A DNA stretch of 64,000 nt from Diphasiastrum complanatum (Eukaryota > Streptophyta > Lycopodiopsida > Lycopodiales > Lycopodiaceae). The translations under genes were made by a program, and so were the position numbers. Within the stretch, counting starts at the first letter, position 1; each line of letters starts with the position of its first letter. The notes beneath the pieces are model-generated. The model searched no databases. It had not been told where the DNA came from and saw only the letters and a list, made by a program, of their open reading frames with translations. Shown here in pieces: positions 12,860 to 26,280 of the stretch. The DNA lies in the NCBI GenBank assembly GCA_029204225.1, contig CM055100.1, positions 57,109,788-57,173,787 of the forward strand, written 5' to 3'.

Positions 12860-13590
12860 CATGTGGATGTGTGCAAATTGTCAAGATATGGACAAACTAG
12901 CTACATTGTCTTGCAATATCTTATTGTTGGAGTTGTACTAGCATTCTTGGCTGGTTTTACTGATGGAAATGAAGCTAATGGAGGTTCATTATGTCACTCA
13001 TCCATGGCTAAGTTCTCAAGTGTTGAGCTACTTGGTGCCAATCCTTGGATATTTTTGGTGAATTCATGGTCATTTTCTTGTGTCAAGTAGATCTTGAAGA
13101 TGGACTAGTGCAACCTACTTGGTTTATGGAGTCATGTGGTGCTGGATTTGCATCATTAATGTACTCACCTACTCATGGATTTCCAAGGTTTGATGGTTTT
13201 TTGTGGCAAGATGGAGATGGAGGCTCATTCATGGAGTTTTATGGTGGAGACATATCAAGAAAGGACAAAGTTGGAGGAGACAAACAAGCAAATGGTCAAA
13301 CTCACATTTATTGTATGGTTGCTGTAATTTTCCAGAGAGTTTAAAGTTTGAAACATGGAGAAATCATTTCATTCACATTCTATTTTGGTTCTTCATGTTC
13401 TAGTTATATCTTGATGTGTAAAATTGATGTAAAAAATAGTGAAGCATCCAATTTGGACTCTATTCTCTATATCAGTTATGAAAGATACTTTAGAACCTTA
13501 GAAAGGAGATCTATACTTAGGATGCAGATCATTCTAGAGTTGGATCAAAGTTCTATTGTCAAAACTATGCCAAAACTAGTTGAAGAGGGA
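12860..13590. other. Unassigned sequence between gag fragment and LTR
   Basis: Contains several overlapping frames of 60-99 codons (for example 13045-13344), Gly- and aromatic-rich, that resemble no family I recognise. It ends with a polypurine tract, gaagagggag (13582-13591), directly before the LTR. Probably internal retroelement sequence. Confidence 0.35.
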
Positions 13591-13591
13591 G

Positions 13592-14243
13592 TGTGAGAGA
13601 TTTCAACTAGTTTAGTCATATTTTGGTAAATTGTCAATAAGAGGCCAAAACTCATTTTAGACTTTGAGATAAACTTTTCAAAGTTATATTAGTTTACAAT
13701 ACATTCAATAAACACTTTTTCAAAGTTTGGGAAAGTTGGTAGTCAAGTTTGAGAGAGATTCAAATTTGAACTTGGGGTACATTGAATCTAGACCCACAAA
13801 TAGTATGGCTTACATTTTGGAGGGAAAACCAAGTGGCCAGATAGAATTTGGACACTCTATGAAAGGATGTAACTCATGGAGAGACACATCTTCTCTCTTC
13901 TCTCTCTCGTTTCATCATTATACATGGTTCTCTTTGGGTTCTACTACTCATTGGTGCACTATCTTGGTGTTATCTTGCAATCTTGTGTGTAGAATGATCA
14001 TTTATTGTTTTTTTCAGTTCCACACATGTAAAATACAGTAGGGTACTGTAATTGTACGGACAAAAAACACATTTTATTGTTTGGTTCACGTTTGATCAAT
14101 ATCTCTTAGAGTTTGCATCTCATTTTGTATGTAGACGCTGATTTTTCTACATTGGCAGGATTGTTGGTTTGCTCCTTTTGTAACCAAAGATCAGAGACAT
14201 GGATTGGATCTTGAATGGTCTAAAATCCTTCACAGTCTTTACA
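13592..14243 (+). repeat. LTR of about 652 bp with adjacent PPT and PBS
   Basis: Begins TGTGAGAGATT after a polypurine tract and ends tctttaca. It is followed at once by ttggtatcagaac (14244-14256), a near-perfect initiator-Met tRNA primer binding site. Having a PPT on the left and a PBS on the right is the pattern of an LTR shared by two tandem internal regions. Confidence 0.65.
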
Positions 14244-14256
14244 TTGGTATCAGAAC

Positions 14257-15093
14257 AAAACTACTCAAGTATTGTGGAGACTGATACTTGCAAAGTTAAC
14301 AGATCTGTTCTAAATAATGAGTAGTTCATGATAAATTGGGTAAGTCAAGGATTTAGATCTATTGGTTGAACTCTAAATTTCTTTACTCCAGCACATACTT
14401 GAGATTGTGTGGATCTCACAAGCATTTTCATTAAGTAATTGCTTACTTATGAGGAATTTTCTTACCTTACAGATTGTAGTCTATAAGTGCTTGTGTAAAA
14501 AGTTCAGTCTATATATCCAGATTTATAGGAGACAGATAAATCTATTAAGATATAGATAGTTGCTGATTTTTTGCATGTGGTGCTAGAAATGGGGCTATTA
14601 ACTCATTAAGAGTAACTGCAGTATTCTGATTTGAGTTACAATTTTCTGAGACTTGATGGATCTCCTATAGATTTTAAATGATTGAATTATGATATTTTAG
14701 AATATTTGGATATTCTAAGAATATTTGTACCAAGAAGCATTATTTTCTGCAAGAATTGAAATGGAATTTCTTCAGCTTTTGGATTCAATTTTTGGAATAA
14801 AGTAAAATCACCCAGTGTTTTATGTAATTAGATTTACATGAAGGTGATGAATTCTTTTCGGATAAGATCAACCCATTTGGAAGACTTATAGCATAGTGTA
14901 TCTCTTGGAATTTGAGTTAGTATCCATGAGTAGAGACAAGCAATTGAAGAATTGTTGCATCTTTGAGTGCTTATTCAGATGGAAAGATTGGACTAAGAAT
15001 AATGATTTAGGGGTAGGGCTTGAAAGTTTAAGGAATAATTTCATGTTTTTTGTTTTCCGTTCTGAGGACAAGATCTATTTAAGGGAGGAAGAA
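14257..15093 (+). pseudogene. Gypsy internal remnant ending in PPT
   Basis: Mostly non-coding. From about 14860 the sequence parallels the 3' end of the gypsy pol at 19985-20100 (gataagatcaacccatttgg, cttatagc--agtgt, agagacaagcaattga), giving the tail after the integrase. It ends with the polypurine tract aagggaggaagaa (15081-15093) just before LTR1. Heavily degenerate. Confidence 0.55.
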
Positions 15094-15579
15094 TGTTATG
15101 GCCATATTTCGCTAAGGACATGGAATAGTCCTAATATGGTAGACTGGCCCTCCAGTGTTCGCGATTATTGGTCACGCCAAGATTTAATTCCACGTCGAGG
15201 CCTATTGGTGACCAATGACCTTGAGAGGACCCAGACACTCTAATTGAGACATATGGAGTAGTGCATGTGCTTGTGACTAATATAGGCAGGAGGAATGCAT
15301 GAAGAGCTATGACCTATTTATAATTGACCTGCATGGGGATTGCATGGGTTCATGCACATGATCCTACTCTCTATATATTGAGGTAGTGATTATTCCATCA
15401 ACGACTTTGGTTGAGGTTACCAGTTTAGCTCTTTTCCTCTTGCTACATGGCATGGCTTGGGGGCTAGATCCAGGAGGATTCTCCAAGAGGGATCTAGGAT
15501 TGGCTGGCTGGTTTTGCTCCATAGTCTCTCTTGTGTTTTCCTATCCTCATCTTAGGGGTGTTCCCTAGTGGTCTTTACA
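15094..15579 (+). repeat. Gypsy LTR1 (about 486 bp)
   Basis: Starts TGTTATGGCCATA after a PPT and ends gtctttaca. It is paralogous to the sequence starting TGTTATGTCCATG at 25795. The 3' part (tggcttgggggctag-tccaggagga, gagggatctagg) also matches 26930-26980. The PBS that follows (ttggtagcccc) is degenerate. A TATA-like ctctatatattg lies near 15370. Confidence 0.7.
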
Positions 15580-17140
15580 TTGGTAGCCCCTCTGAAGTTG
15601 GTATTGCTCCATTTGTTAAGAAGCCTCAACCACTTGCCAATGGTGTTGTTGGTGATGGAGAACTGGCTGAGGTGGTTGAGCAAAGATATAATGTAATTGA
15701 AAAATTCAGGATGGGACAATACCTCCAACAGACATAGGGGTTAGAAGGGTTGCTTCTCCAAATCCAAATGATCGGATTGAGAATTTTTTTACTCTTTGAA
15801 AATGAGACTATGTAATTGAAAACGTTCAACAAAAATTTATTTTTAAAAAAATCTCTTTTATTTGACAGATTATTGTATTTATGCAAAAAATGTTTATTTC
15901 TTAAACTCTTTTAATTATTTTTGTATGAAATAATTTTATTGCTAAATGATGTTTGTTAGAAATTAAGCATATCTTCTTAAAGTATATCATCGATAGTGTG
16001 TCGAAAATTTGGAAAGAGGATTGCCGGCACCACGACTGAGCAACCATTTTAATGACCAAAATGCCATACAAAATCCACCGTAGAACCCAGGAGGGATGCA
16101 CGGTCCCAAGCAGCAAGCACCAGTGCAGGTGGTGATGGTTGAAAAATCATTATTAAAAGATGTTCAAGTGGTTACTTGGCATAGGGAGAAAGAAAAGGCA
16201 ATAGTACGAGATGGAGCTGCTGAAGACATAGGGCCAAGCTCGTACGAGCCAAGGATCTAATACTGACATTGGTCAGAAGGCTAAAGTGACTCAAGAAGTG
16301 CAACATCAGTTGCACCATACATAGGGACCAAGTTCCTCTCGCGAATTGGTAGATGTGGTAGTTGATCAAATTGCCAAGTTCATTAATAACTATAAGTTTT
16401 AGGTCACAGTGGGCCAATTGATTCAGATTGTGTCCTATTTAGCAGAATTGATATGGTCCAAATTGTCGGGATTTAAATGATCGGAAGGAGTTCTTTCCAC
16501 GCTAGTCAATACAATCATTCAATATGCATATTCAGATAGGACTCGTCTTATATGAAGTTTTTAAAAAAGGAGCTCTATATAAAATCACTAAATTTAGATG
16601 ATATAGAGCATTTTGGGATCTGATTGATGCTCTAGTCAACACACCCATACTACGGCCTCTAGATTGGAACAAACTGTTATCAGTAGATTGATTAGTAGAT
16701 TTCTTGCATGAAGCTATTTTTGAAAATTGTAGATCAAAAAACAGATTTCCTAATAATCAGGCTATTTACATAAATTTTTTCATCTTTTCCAAAAAAAAGT
16801 CAATGCATGTGAAGTTAGATGCAGGTAGGATGATTCGAAATAATTTAGATATGTGGCAGTGCTTGTGAATCTGATGGATCAATCTTCTTAATTGATTTTC
16901 ACAGTTGGTCCATTTCGAACAGATTTTGAAAATCCTAGTTTTTCGTTAATTTTTTAGTTTTGGTCCTAAAAGAAGTTGTTGTTAAATCAGTCTGATATTG
17001 ATTTTGAAAAAAAAATTTAAATGAGTGAAAGACCTTGCTGAGTAATGTCGGCCAGTTATGAGGTTTTGAACTTTTCACTTATTAGTTGATGATTGGATCT
17101 CGACTAATTAAGCTAATTTTGCATGTCAGGAAATCAATAT
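15580..17140 (+). other. Gypsy 5' leader, non-coding
   Basis: Untranslated leader of the gypsy element between LTR1 and gag. No intact frame. The segment 16684-16770 (gatttcttgcatgaagc, acagatttcctaa) recurs at 28455-28540, showing that the DNA there is a second copy of this leader. Confidence 0.5.
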
Positions 17141-17149
17141 GGCAGATGA

Positions 17150-20126
17150 TAATGCAGCTCTCGATGGTCTGTGCCAATGCCTACCCATCTGCAAATTTGC
17201 TAGTCATTAAGACAAGCGCTTAATGAAATAAACAAATGGAAGTACTATTGAATCAAGTAAAAACTTTATCCACACCGAATTTGGACTTTCAGCTTGAACA
17301 TTTTTTGGGAGAGAAGAAAGAGAAAAAGCCCAAAGTTGTAGATGACTGGTTGACCAAGTGGACCGGTTATTTTAATCTACATGGAATTTCTAAAGAAAAC
17401 AAAGATTGAGAGTGTTATTCAGTTATTCCGTGAGAAAGCTTCATCATGGTGGCGTGATCTGCAACCAAAACCTACCACATGGGATGAGTTTATGGAAGTG
17501 TTCAGAAAGTTGTTTGTGGTTGTAGATGACTCAGATTTCTACCAAAGATTTGTCAATTGCAAAATGGGTACTCGGAGTTTGGACTCATACCTACAGATTT
17601 TATGGACTTATAGAATAAAGTTTTCTCATTCGATGCAAAACTGGCACTATGGCAGTTTATCCTAGGTTAACAGAATGAGCGCAATCGTAATGTGCTTCAA
17701 ACTTTAAATGATGTCGTACGAGTCACAAAAGCGTATGATTCCACAATGGTGGCATCTAGGAAGCAATTACAGAGGCTACTAGATCATCCGACCCAGCCAA
17801 AAGAAAGGAAAGAAAAGAGTTCGTGGGAATAAAAGGTCTAAGTATTTTGATGAACTGGATCAAGCTGCATCTGAGTTTAGACAAAAGAAACATTTGTCTT
17901 GGAAAAAGACTAGAAGGACCAATGTGTGTTTCCATTGTAGTAAGCTTGGACACATTATGAAATTCTGTCCAAAATGAAAGAAAGGCGCAACTCAACTGAT
18001 TGAGATGCTAGGTAAAAAGAATCTTAAGTTGGACTTTAATAAGGTTAATTGTGAGTGTGATTGTTTTTTTAGTACTATTTCATTCTTGCCAAATGATTTA
18101 TTTTATTTGAAAGGCACTATCAATGGACATGAAGTTAGTATTTTAGTGGACATTATATCTACTCATAATTTCATTAACTCTGGTTTTGTGTAGAAACTCG
18201 GCCTGAAGACTTAAGCCAGTAACCATAGATATCGAGTATATCTAGCTTCAGGTGCAGAGTTGGAGATGTGGGGTGTTAAAGTTCCAAGACTTCTAGTTTG
18301 GATTCAAGATTATAGAGGGTTAATAGATTTTTATGTTTTAGATTTAGCACGTACAAACATAATTCTAGGATATCAGTGGTTATTTAATAAGCATCCTCAA
18401 ATACATTTTGAGAAGCATGTTCTCTCGTTTCAGGAGGGCAAAGAAATAGCTACATTATTTGGAGACAAATATGTACATCCATTTGGGATGAGTTCATTTG
18501 CTATTGTAATGAAATTTTTTGATTCGCAGTATGAAGCTTATTCCTTATTTGCTAAGCCAATTTTGGATAAATTATCTGAAATGCATCTAAGTAGTTGTGA
18601 ATTGTCAGAGATTCTTAACTCTGTAGACTTAGATCAGGAGCAAATTGAGAAGAATAAGATAGCATTACCTCATGGAATACTGCCGTCCAAATCGGTAGAC
18701 CATAAGATAGAGTTAATTCCAGATAGTCACCCTATCTCTAGACAACCTTACAGGTTCTCTTAGAAAGAAGAGATAGAGATTACTAAGCAAATTGAAAATT
18801 ACTTGAAGATGGGTCATATTCAGCCAAGTAAGTCACCTTAGAGCTCCTGTTCTTCTTAAATCGAAGAAAGATGGAGGCTTCAGGTTGTGTGTGGACTACA
18901 AGGAGTTGAATAAGGTAACTATTAAAAATAAACATCCTTTTTCTCGTATGGATGATCTGGTAGATCGATTAGGTGGAGCTAAATACTTCACAAAGATAGA
19001 TCTTAGAATCAGATAGCATCAGATTAGGATTCATCCGAATGATATGCAAAGACCTGGTTTTCAGATGAGATTCGGTCATTATGAATTTCTCGTGCTTCCT
19101 TTTGGGTTGACGAATGCACCATCTACATTCCAACAAATGATGAACGATCTTTTTTGTCCATATCTAGGAAAGTGTGTGGTTGTATTCTTAGATGGCATTC
19201 TCATTTACAGTAGGACACTTAAGGAGCACTTGAGTCATCTTAAGACTGTCTTAGATATTCTCCAATGAGAGAAACTTTATTAGTAAGGAATTTAAATGTG
19301 AGTTCTTTAATCATGAGTTATTGTACCTTAGTCATAAGGTCACCCATAGTGGGTTGAAGATTGATGAGAGTAAAGTCAAGACAGTGCTTGAGTGGACGAT
19401 ACCGAAGATGGTTAGAGAAGTTAAATCTTTTTTCGATTTTACAGTTTTCTTTCGTAAGTCAATTGAAGATTATGCAAAAGTGGCAGCACCTTTGAATGAT
19501 TTGACCAAAGGCAGAGTTAATAAAAAGAAAAAGAGAGGTCAACCTAGTCTGCCTATTGAGTGGAATGATGAATGGAACCAATCCTTTGAGATCTTGAATT
19601 CACAGATCACTTTTGGTCAGCTGAATTGAACCAATGCTCTAGTAAATGTGAAGACGAAGTCTGCTAAGATCCAGAAAGTTGTGAATTTCTTGCATGATAT
19701 GCATGAAATGTTGCAAGTCGTCCATGATTGTATCTAGAGTGCTCAAAATAGAGCTAAGCACTATGTTGATCTTAAGAGGTCTCCCAGAGATTTTACAGTT
19801 GATGATTGGGTATATCTTAGAATACCTAAGGATTCTAAGGCTATGAGTACGAGGAGGCATTATGAATTGTCTACTAGATATTGTGGATTGTTTTGGATTA
19901 TAAAGAAAATTGGTTCTTTAGCTTACAAACTAGATCTTCAGACCAAATAAAATAAAGTTTACATGAAGCTGACATGGTTGATTCAGAGGAAGATCTTACC
20001 CATTTGGAGAACTTATCGCTTAGTGTCCCTTTGGAACCTGAAGAGGTATTCAGAACTAGAGATAAACAATTGAGAAATGATTTTATCTCTAAGTGATTGA
20101 TTAGGTGGGAGAGACGGACCGAGGAT
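17150..20126 (+). pseudogene. Ty3/gypsy gag-pol, decayed and internally deleted
   Basis: Fragments of one polyprotein in order. Retrotransposon gag domain at 17381-17665 (ASSWWRDLQPKPTTWDEF); zinc knuckle CFHCSKLGHIMKFC near 17928-17970; aspartic protease near 18130-18180, where the expected D-S/T-G triad reads DII; protease tail to 18763 (NIILGYQWL). Reverse transcriptase follows at 18845-19268 (KIDLR, PFGLTNAPSTFQQMM); its catalytic box is FLDG, not FLDD/YLDD. RNase H start is at 19321-19620. The frame then jumps to the end of the integrase at 19700-19960 (NRAKHYVDLKR, DDWVYLRIPKDSK), so most of RNase H and the whole integrase core are gone. Several stops and frameshifts add to the damage. 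Not autonomous. Confidence 0.85.
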
Positions 20127-20132
20127 GATGAG

Positions 20133-20381
20133 GTTAAGAAAACACAATTTAAACACCCGATCGGATCAATCACCACAGCACAATGTCAAGTGCAACAAGA
20201 CAACATAATTGTCTCCTCCTCAAACTATATATTCGACTAATAAGTAAGTACAAAGATAAGTTGCTTAAAAGCACTCAAAGGGCTCGTAAAAGAAAGATGG
20301 CCCGATAATTCTAGAACTAAGCACACGTGGTGCCGTCGAAATAAGAAAGCACTGTATAAGTTGATCATTGCTATTTTAACT
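20133..20381 (-). repeat. copia-1 3' LTR
   Basis: About 249 bp, from gttaagaaaacaca to ctattttaact on the plus strand. It matches the right LTR with only scattered substitutions (for example ccgatcgg versus ctgaccgg, and ttgatc versus tggatc), so the insertion is fairly recent. Confidence 0.92.
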
Positions 20382-20555
20382 CTCTCCCTCAATGATCAAT
20401 GTCTCTCTTTATTTTAGAGTTTACTCTATTCATGAAACATACCTCCATGATAGTATTACAAGTAAAGGCTTTTTACATAACCACATCTAAGCCAAGTTTG
20501 GCTCTAAAAGTCTCAAAATTTTCTTTACTTAAAGCTTTGTAAATATATCAGCAAC

Positions 20556-23500
20556 TTATAATAACGTAGAACAATGTACAATACTTATATCTTCAGATTG
20601 TAACTTTTCACGCACAAAGTGATATTTCACTTCAATATGTTTTGTCCTTGCATGAAAGATAGGATTCTTAGCCAATTGTATTCCACTTTGACTATCACAG
20701 AAATTAACAGTAGGATTTACCTGCTTCATGCCAATCTCACATAACAACTTACGTAGCCAAACAGCTTCTTGGGTAGCAGAACTCAACGCTTTATATTCGG
20801 CTTCTATAGAAGAAAGAGAAATAGTATCTTGCTTCTTGCTAGACCATGAAAAACAACCGCTACCAAAATTGAAGGCATAACCTGTTGTTGACTTTCTATC
20901 ATCTATACTTCCTGCCCAATCAGTGTCAACATAACCTTGCAACTTAGGTAAAACACTTTGTCTTAGACCAAGGTTAGGTGTAGCTTTCACATACCTCAAA
21001 ATCCTTTTTGCAGCTTTCCAATGGTCCATAGTGGGTGATGACATGAATTGGCTAATTAAACTTACAGCATAGCATATATCAGGATGTGTAGTCGTAAGAT
21101 ATATCAAACTCCCAACTAGCTGACGAAATAGTGTAGCGTCAACATGTGCACTATCATCAATACGAGATAATTTCTTACCAGCTTCGCAAGGGGTGATGGA
21201 AGGTTTGCACTCTGTCATGTGAAATCTCTCCAATATCTCGCCCACATACTTGTTTTGACATAACTTGATATCACCGCTAGTTTGCCATACTTTGACACCC
21301 AAGCAATAGTACATAAGATCTAGATCTGTCATCTCAAATTGCTTGCATAAGTTGGCTTTGATAGAACTAGTGAGGTTCTCATCATTGCCCGTGATTATGA
21401 TATCATCAACGTAAAGTACAATTAAGGCAATTCTGTCATCATTTATAAGAACATAAAGGTTTGGATCTGAATTTGTTCTTACAAACCCATGAGAAAGAAA
21501 GTAACTATCAATGCGTCCATACCATGCACGTGGCGCTTGCTTAAGGCCATAAAGTGCTTTGTGTAGTTTACATACCTTCTGTTCTTGCTCTTTTGCCATG
21601 AAGCCCTGCGGTTGGACCATGTAAACTTCTTCCTCTAAGTCACCATTCAAGAATGCAGACTTCACATCCATTTGATGGATCTTCCACCCAAATGAGATGC
21701 TAAGGCAATGATAAGACGTAGCGTAGTCCACTTAGCCACTGGAGCAAATGTCTCTTCATAGTCAATTCCTTTGCTTTGCTCATAACCCTTCACTACTAGG
21801 TGTGCCTTATACTTTGCTATTGTGCCATCCGCATGAAACTTTGTTCTAAACACCCATTTGTTGTCAATGGGTTTCTTTCCAAGTGGTAGATCAACCAACT
21901 CCCATGTATCATGCCTGTGAATGGATTCTATCTCTTCTTCCATTGCCCTTTGCCACTCTTTGTGATCTTTTGCCTCATCAAAGGTTGATGGATCTCAACA
22001 CTTCAAAATGTCCGTCAGTAGGGCATAGTTCACATGATAACGATCGAGAGACTTCCTTTCCTGCATTGATCTTCTCACTTCACCTTGTGTGCTAGATCCT
22101 GTTTGATTTAGCTTTGCGTCCTTCATGATCTTTTCATACCATTTTGGTATCTTAGATTCAGGTGATACACTACGTGGAGAGTATGTATCCCAAGGAGTGT
22201 CTAAGTAATGTCTCTTACTTCCAACCGGTTTCTCCTTTATTGCTCCTATTGGCAAGTACCTCCCCCTAGGCTCTTGAATAGGTGGTGTCCTTTTATACTC
22301 GCCCTCTCGACTCTCGTCTTCACGGGCATCATCTTGTGGAACATCTTCTTCATCTTCTTCCTCCAAAATTGTGGGAAGTCTTTTGATGGTTTCACCACTT
22401 GCATGGTCTTCATCTTCATACCTATGTGTTTCATCAAAGATCACATCTTTGCTAATGTGAATCTTATTCATTACAGGATCAAAACACCTGTAAGCTTTCG
22501 TCCTTTCATCATAACCGACGAAGATACACTTAATTGCTTTGGCATCAAGTTTCTTTCGCTCCTCCTTTGGCACATGTACATAGGCCTTACATCCAATGAT
22601 ACGAAACTTGTCGATTTTTGGCTTTATTCCAGTAAATGCTTCTTTGGGAGTCACATTTGGAACCGCAACTATAGGTCTCCTGTTTTGCAAGAGTTGCCGC
22701 ACTGCACGCTTCCAACCAAAGTGAATCGGTCAAGCCCATTTGCTTCATCATGGAATGTGCACTCTCCATAATAGTCCTGTTTTTTCTTTCAGCTACACCA
22801 TTACTATGCGGCGTGTGTGACTGTGTGAATTGTCTTTTGATGCCGTGTTCTTTGCAAAAGTCTTCAAAATTATCAAATTTGTATCTGCCCCCTCTATCAG
22901 ATCTTAGCACTTTGATGCGTGCATCCAGTTGGTTCTCTGCCAAAGTCTTGAACTCCTTGAAGCGAGCAAAAGCGTCAGATTTCTTCTTCAAGAAATAAAT
23001 CCATGTCCTCCTAGAGTAATCATCTATGAAAGTCATAAAATAATATGCTTTCCCCAATGACATGGTCTTCATTGGGCCGCACAGGTCGCTGTGAATGAGT
23101 TCCAGCAGTTTCTTAGCTCTTGCAGCTCCACCTTTCTTGAATGTCTCCCTGTGATGCTTTCCCATAATGCATCCTTCACATATTGCATGATGATCATCCT
23201 GCAATGCCGGTAACCCTATTACCATCTTCAGCTTCGCCATCAATCTCAAGCTCCCATAGTTCAAATGACCAAGTCTTCTGTGCCACAACTCGGATTGAGA
23301 TGCTGTTGAGATAGCCAAACCATATTCACCTGGTTTTGCAGCATCCAATTTATAAAGGCCATAGTTACTATCTCTATAACCCTTTACCACCACTTTATGG
23401 TTGTGGTTCATATCCTTCATAAGGGATCCATCCTTGACAAATTCAACTTTAAGATGTTGATTTGCCATTACACCAACAGAAAGCAAACTCTTTTTGAGTC

Positions 23501-24599
23501 CAAGAACATAAAGTACATTAGGGATGTTTTTGATTTTGCCATCATGAAACTGCACAGGTACATTGCCCACACCCTATATCTGGCATTCCTTTTCATTGGC
23601 TTGAGTGACCTTATCCCCATCATGGATTGGTGAGAATTTTTCAAACCAATCACGTTTCTTGGTCATATGCCTTGTGGCGCCTGAATCTATGAACCATCTG
23701 GCACCATCATCAACTTGGGATGCCAATGCCGATGAGAAGACACTTGTCTCGTCATCTTTTCTATCATCTTCGGCAATGTTTCCTTGTTGAGTCACTTTTC
23801 CCGCCTTTATGTCTGCTTTCTTCTTATAACACTCGTGTGCCCAATGACTCGGTTTGTGGCAATAGTAACATTTGACTTTCTTCTTCTTTTTCTCTTTTGA
23901 TGACGACTCTCCCTCATCATCAACATCCTTGGATTTCTTAGGAATCCTTTTCCATCCTTTCTGCTTGCCTTTAGCAAGCAAGGCTTGATCCTCCTGTGGG
24001 GTTTGCCTTGACTTCACCACTTCGCGACGCTGCTCTTCTTGCAACATGATTCCGTGGATGTCTTCAAAAGTAGGCAACCTCTCCCTCGAAGCAATGCCGC
24101 TCACAAACATCTGTAGCCCTTCCGAGACACCGCTCATTGTGGTATGTACCAATTCAATATCCCTGATTGGTACTCCAATCGTCACAAGTTGATCTCCCAG
24201 CTCCTTTATCCTGGTGAAGAAAGATCCCACTGATTCACTTTCTTCCATCCTTACTGCGTTCAATCTCAACTTCAAGAACATGGCCCGAGCTGGATTGCAA
24301 GTTTAAAATTGCATTATAAGAGCTTCCCAAGCTCCCCTAGCCGTCGTGGCATCACTTATATGAGTGATCACATGGTCTTTCACTGAAAGATTGATCAAGG
24401 ACAATGCTCTCTGCGCCTTTTTATCAAAGGCCCTTATGTCACCTGGAGTGGTATTTGGCAGGACTTCAATACCTGCCACGATCTTCCACAACTCTTTCTC
24501 TATCAAAATGCTCTTCATTTTGAATTTCCAGATGTTGTAGTTAGAAGCCCCATCAAGTTTGCTTGCATCGCCCAAAATTGCCTCATTGATGTTTGCCAT
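20556..24599 (-). pseudogene. copia-1 gag-pol polyprotein, lightly damaged
   Basis: All copia domains are present in order from the ATG at 24599. Gag comes first, with one stop (LIMQF*) at about 24303. Zinc knuckle CYYCHKPSHWAHEC is near 23830-23870. Protease DSGATRHM is near 23665, followed by a stop after ECQI at 23574. The integrase HHCC finger is HRRLGH...CEGCIMGK, and its catalytic triad HSDLCGP, SDRGGRY and VAERKNRT keeps the exact D-35-E spacing. A frameshift lies near 22700, a stop near 21993 and a frameshift near 21680. Reverse transcriptase has YVDD (about 21405) and KALYGLKQAPRAWY; RNase H has YVDTDWAGS and SSIEAEYKAL, ending at 20556. Five or so lesions stop translation as one polyprotein; the individual catalytic motifs look intact. 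Confidence 0.93.
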
Positions 24600-25456
24600 C
24601 TCCAAACTGCTTGAAACTTCACTTGTAGGCTATAAAGTTTATGTTGGAGCCAACCGTGATGTCAGAAATCAATCATAATGACTTGCAATTTTTGGCTTAC
24701 CAGGCCACCCGCCGCTCTTTCGCCAAATTGAAAGCCAAACTGGCATCGCTTTCCGAAATGCTTCTCATCACCAACTCCCAGCTACCTGCCCAGTGGAATG
24801 GTGAAATCACTTCTGGCGCATTTTGAACACTTCCTCCACAACAATCACTATGTTCTGGTGTACCGTACTTGTAGGTACAGTTAGGAGGCCCTTCGTTTGG
24901 AGGCAATAGCCTTTAGTTTGGCCAAAATAGACTAAAGGAGCTTTCTTTCTCCACGGCCAGTCGCGGTCTCCTTCTTGTTGAGTCGCACTACCAGGGTGCC
25001 CATTCTCAACAACTTACAGCTCTGAAAAAGTCCTCCTACAAGGAGATAGCCAAGATTTTGCACTTTGAAATCCTAGCAACTTTGAAGAGAAGGATATATT
25101 GGGCTTTACTCAGGATTTCCCTGAGCTTTCACTTGTAGCTCCTATCTGGCTGAGGTCGCCCTACAGCAGACAATCTTCTGCTCCAAACCGCTCTTCAAAC
25201 GGTATTCGATTGGATTCAAACCAATCACACATGCCAAGCAACCCTTCAAAAGATTTTCCAGCTTCACTTTTTTTTTTTTTTGCTTGCCCTCTGATTCAGC
25301 TGACAATCCCCTGCCTCTGAATCTTCTTACAGTTTTGGTGCTAGTTCACGAATCTCCACAAACTCAGTTTTGTGCTTCCTAGTTAACAAACCGTCATGAA
25401 TTCGCAGCTCTCTATTCTTGTCCGGTGACTCAAGCCACCAAGGGCTCTAATACCAA

Positions 25457-25706
25457 GTTAAGAAAACACAGTTTAAACACCTGACCGGATCAATCACGAC
25501 AGCACAATGTCAAGTGCAACAACACAACAGAATTGCTCTCCTCATCAAACTGTATATTCGACTAATAAGTAAGTACAAAGATAAGTTGCTTAAAAGCACT
25601 CAAAGGGCTCGTAAAAGAAAGATGGCCCGATAACTCTAGAACTAAGCACACGTGGTGTTGTCGAAATAAGAAAGCACTGTATAAGTGGATCATTGCTATT
25701 TTAACT
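25457..25706 (-). repeat. copia-1 5' LTR
   Basis: About 250 bp copy of the 20133-20381 LTR. Flanked on the inside by the tRNA-Met primer binding site (plus-strand gctctaatacca, 25444-25455) and on the outside by the target duplication GATGA. Confidence 0.92.
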
Positions 25707-25794
25707 GATGATTCATGGGAGCGGGTCAAAAGCATAAAGAAGAACTTCCCTAGGTTTCACTTTTAGAGATAGAAGTGGTTCAGGGGGGAAAGAA

Positions 25795-26280
25795 TGTTAT
25801 GTCCATGTCTTGTATAAGGGAATCAGAATAATTCTTGATGTGGATCGCCGGTCACTCCTATTGTATGTGGTTATTAGTTATGCTACATCATTTTGGACAT
25901 GGTTGTATCAAATAATTAATAATCATATGAGGTCCCAGACCTATAATTGGACATAAGAGCACTTGCATGGTGAATGACTGCTTTAATGCAAGAATAGGAG
26001 ATCAACAACTTACTATAGGTTGCATGGAGATCCTAAGGAGAATATTGTCTCTTCTTGGAGAGAATACATACCATGGAAACTCGCCCATCTCCCTATTGAA
26101 ATTTTAGATTCTTGAGCCAGGTTTTCCTGTCCTCTCTTGTATTCATTCACTGTGGCTTGGGGTTGAAGGGCTAGGGTATTGACTAGCCTCTTCATGTTGG
26201 TTGGGTTTATGCTCCACAAGTGTCTTTTTTATTTGCATGTGATAGGATTCTTGAAGATCTTCACTTGGTGATTGTTATAA
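25795..26280 (+). repeat. Gypsy LTR2 (3' LTR of the nested host element)
   Basis: Begins TGTTATGTCCATG right after the PPT ggttcaggggggaaagaa. It shares with LTR1 the start, the gatcgccggtcac/tattggtcacgcc region and the 3' part (gtggcttgggg, gggctagg). It runs to about 26280 (cttggtgattgttata). LTR1 and LTR2 have diverged clearly, so the gypsy insertion is old. Confidence 0.6.

Larger units (their letters stand above)
20133..25706 (-). mobile_element. Ty1/copia retrotransposon copia-1, nearly full length, nested in gypsy
   Basis: Complete element boundaries are visible. LTRs are 20133-20381 and 25457-25706. The 5 bp target duplication GATGA is at 20127-20131 and 25707-25711. On the minus strand the PBS ttggtattagagc directly follows the right-hand (5') LTR, and the PPT cattgagggagag precedes the left-hand (3') LTR. 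It interrupts the gypsy element: gypsy pol stops at about 20126 and the gypsy PPT and 3' LTR resume at 25712-25795. It is therefore younger than its host. Confidence 0.92.
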
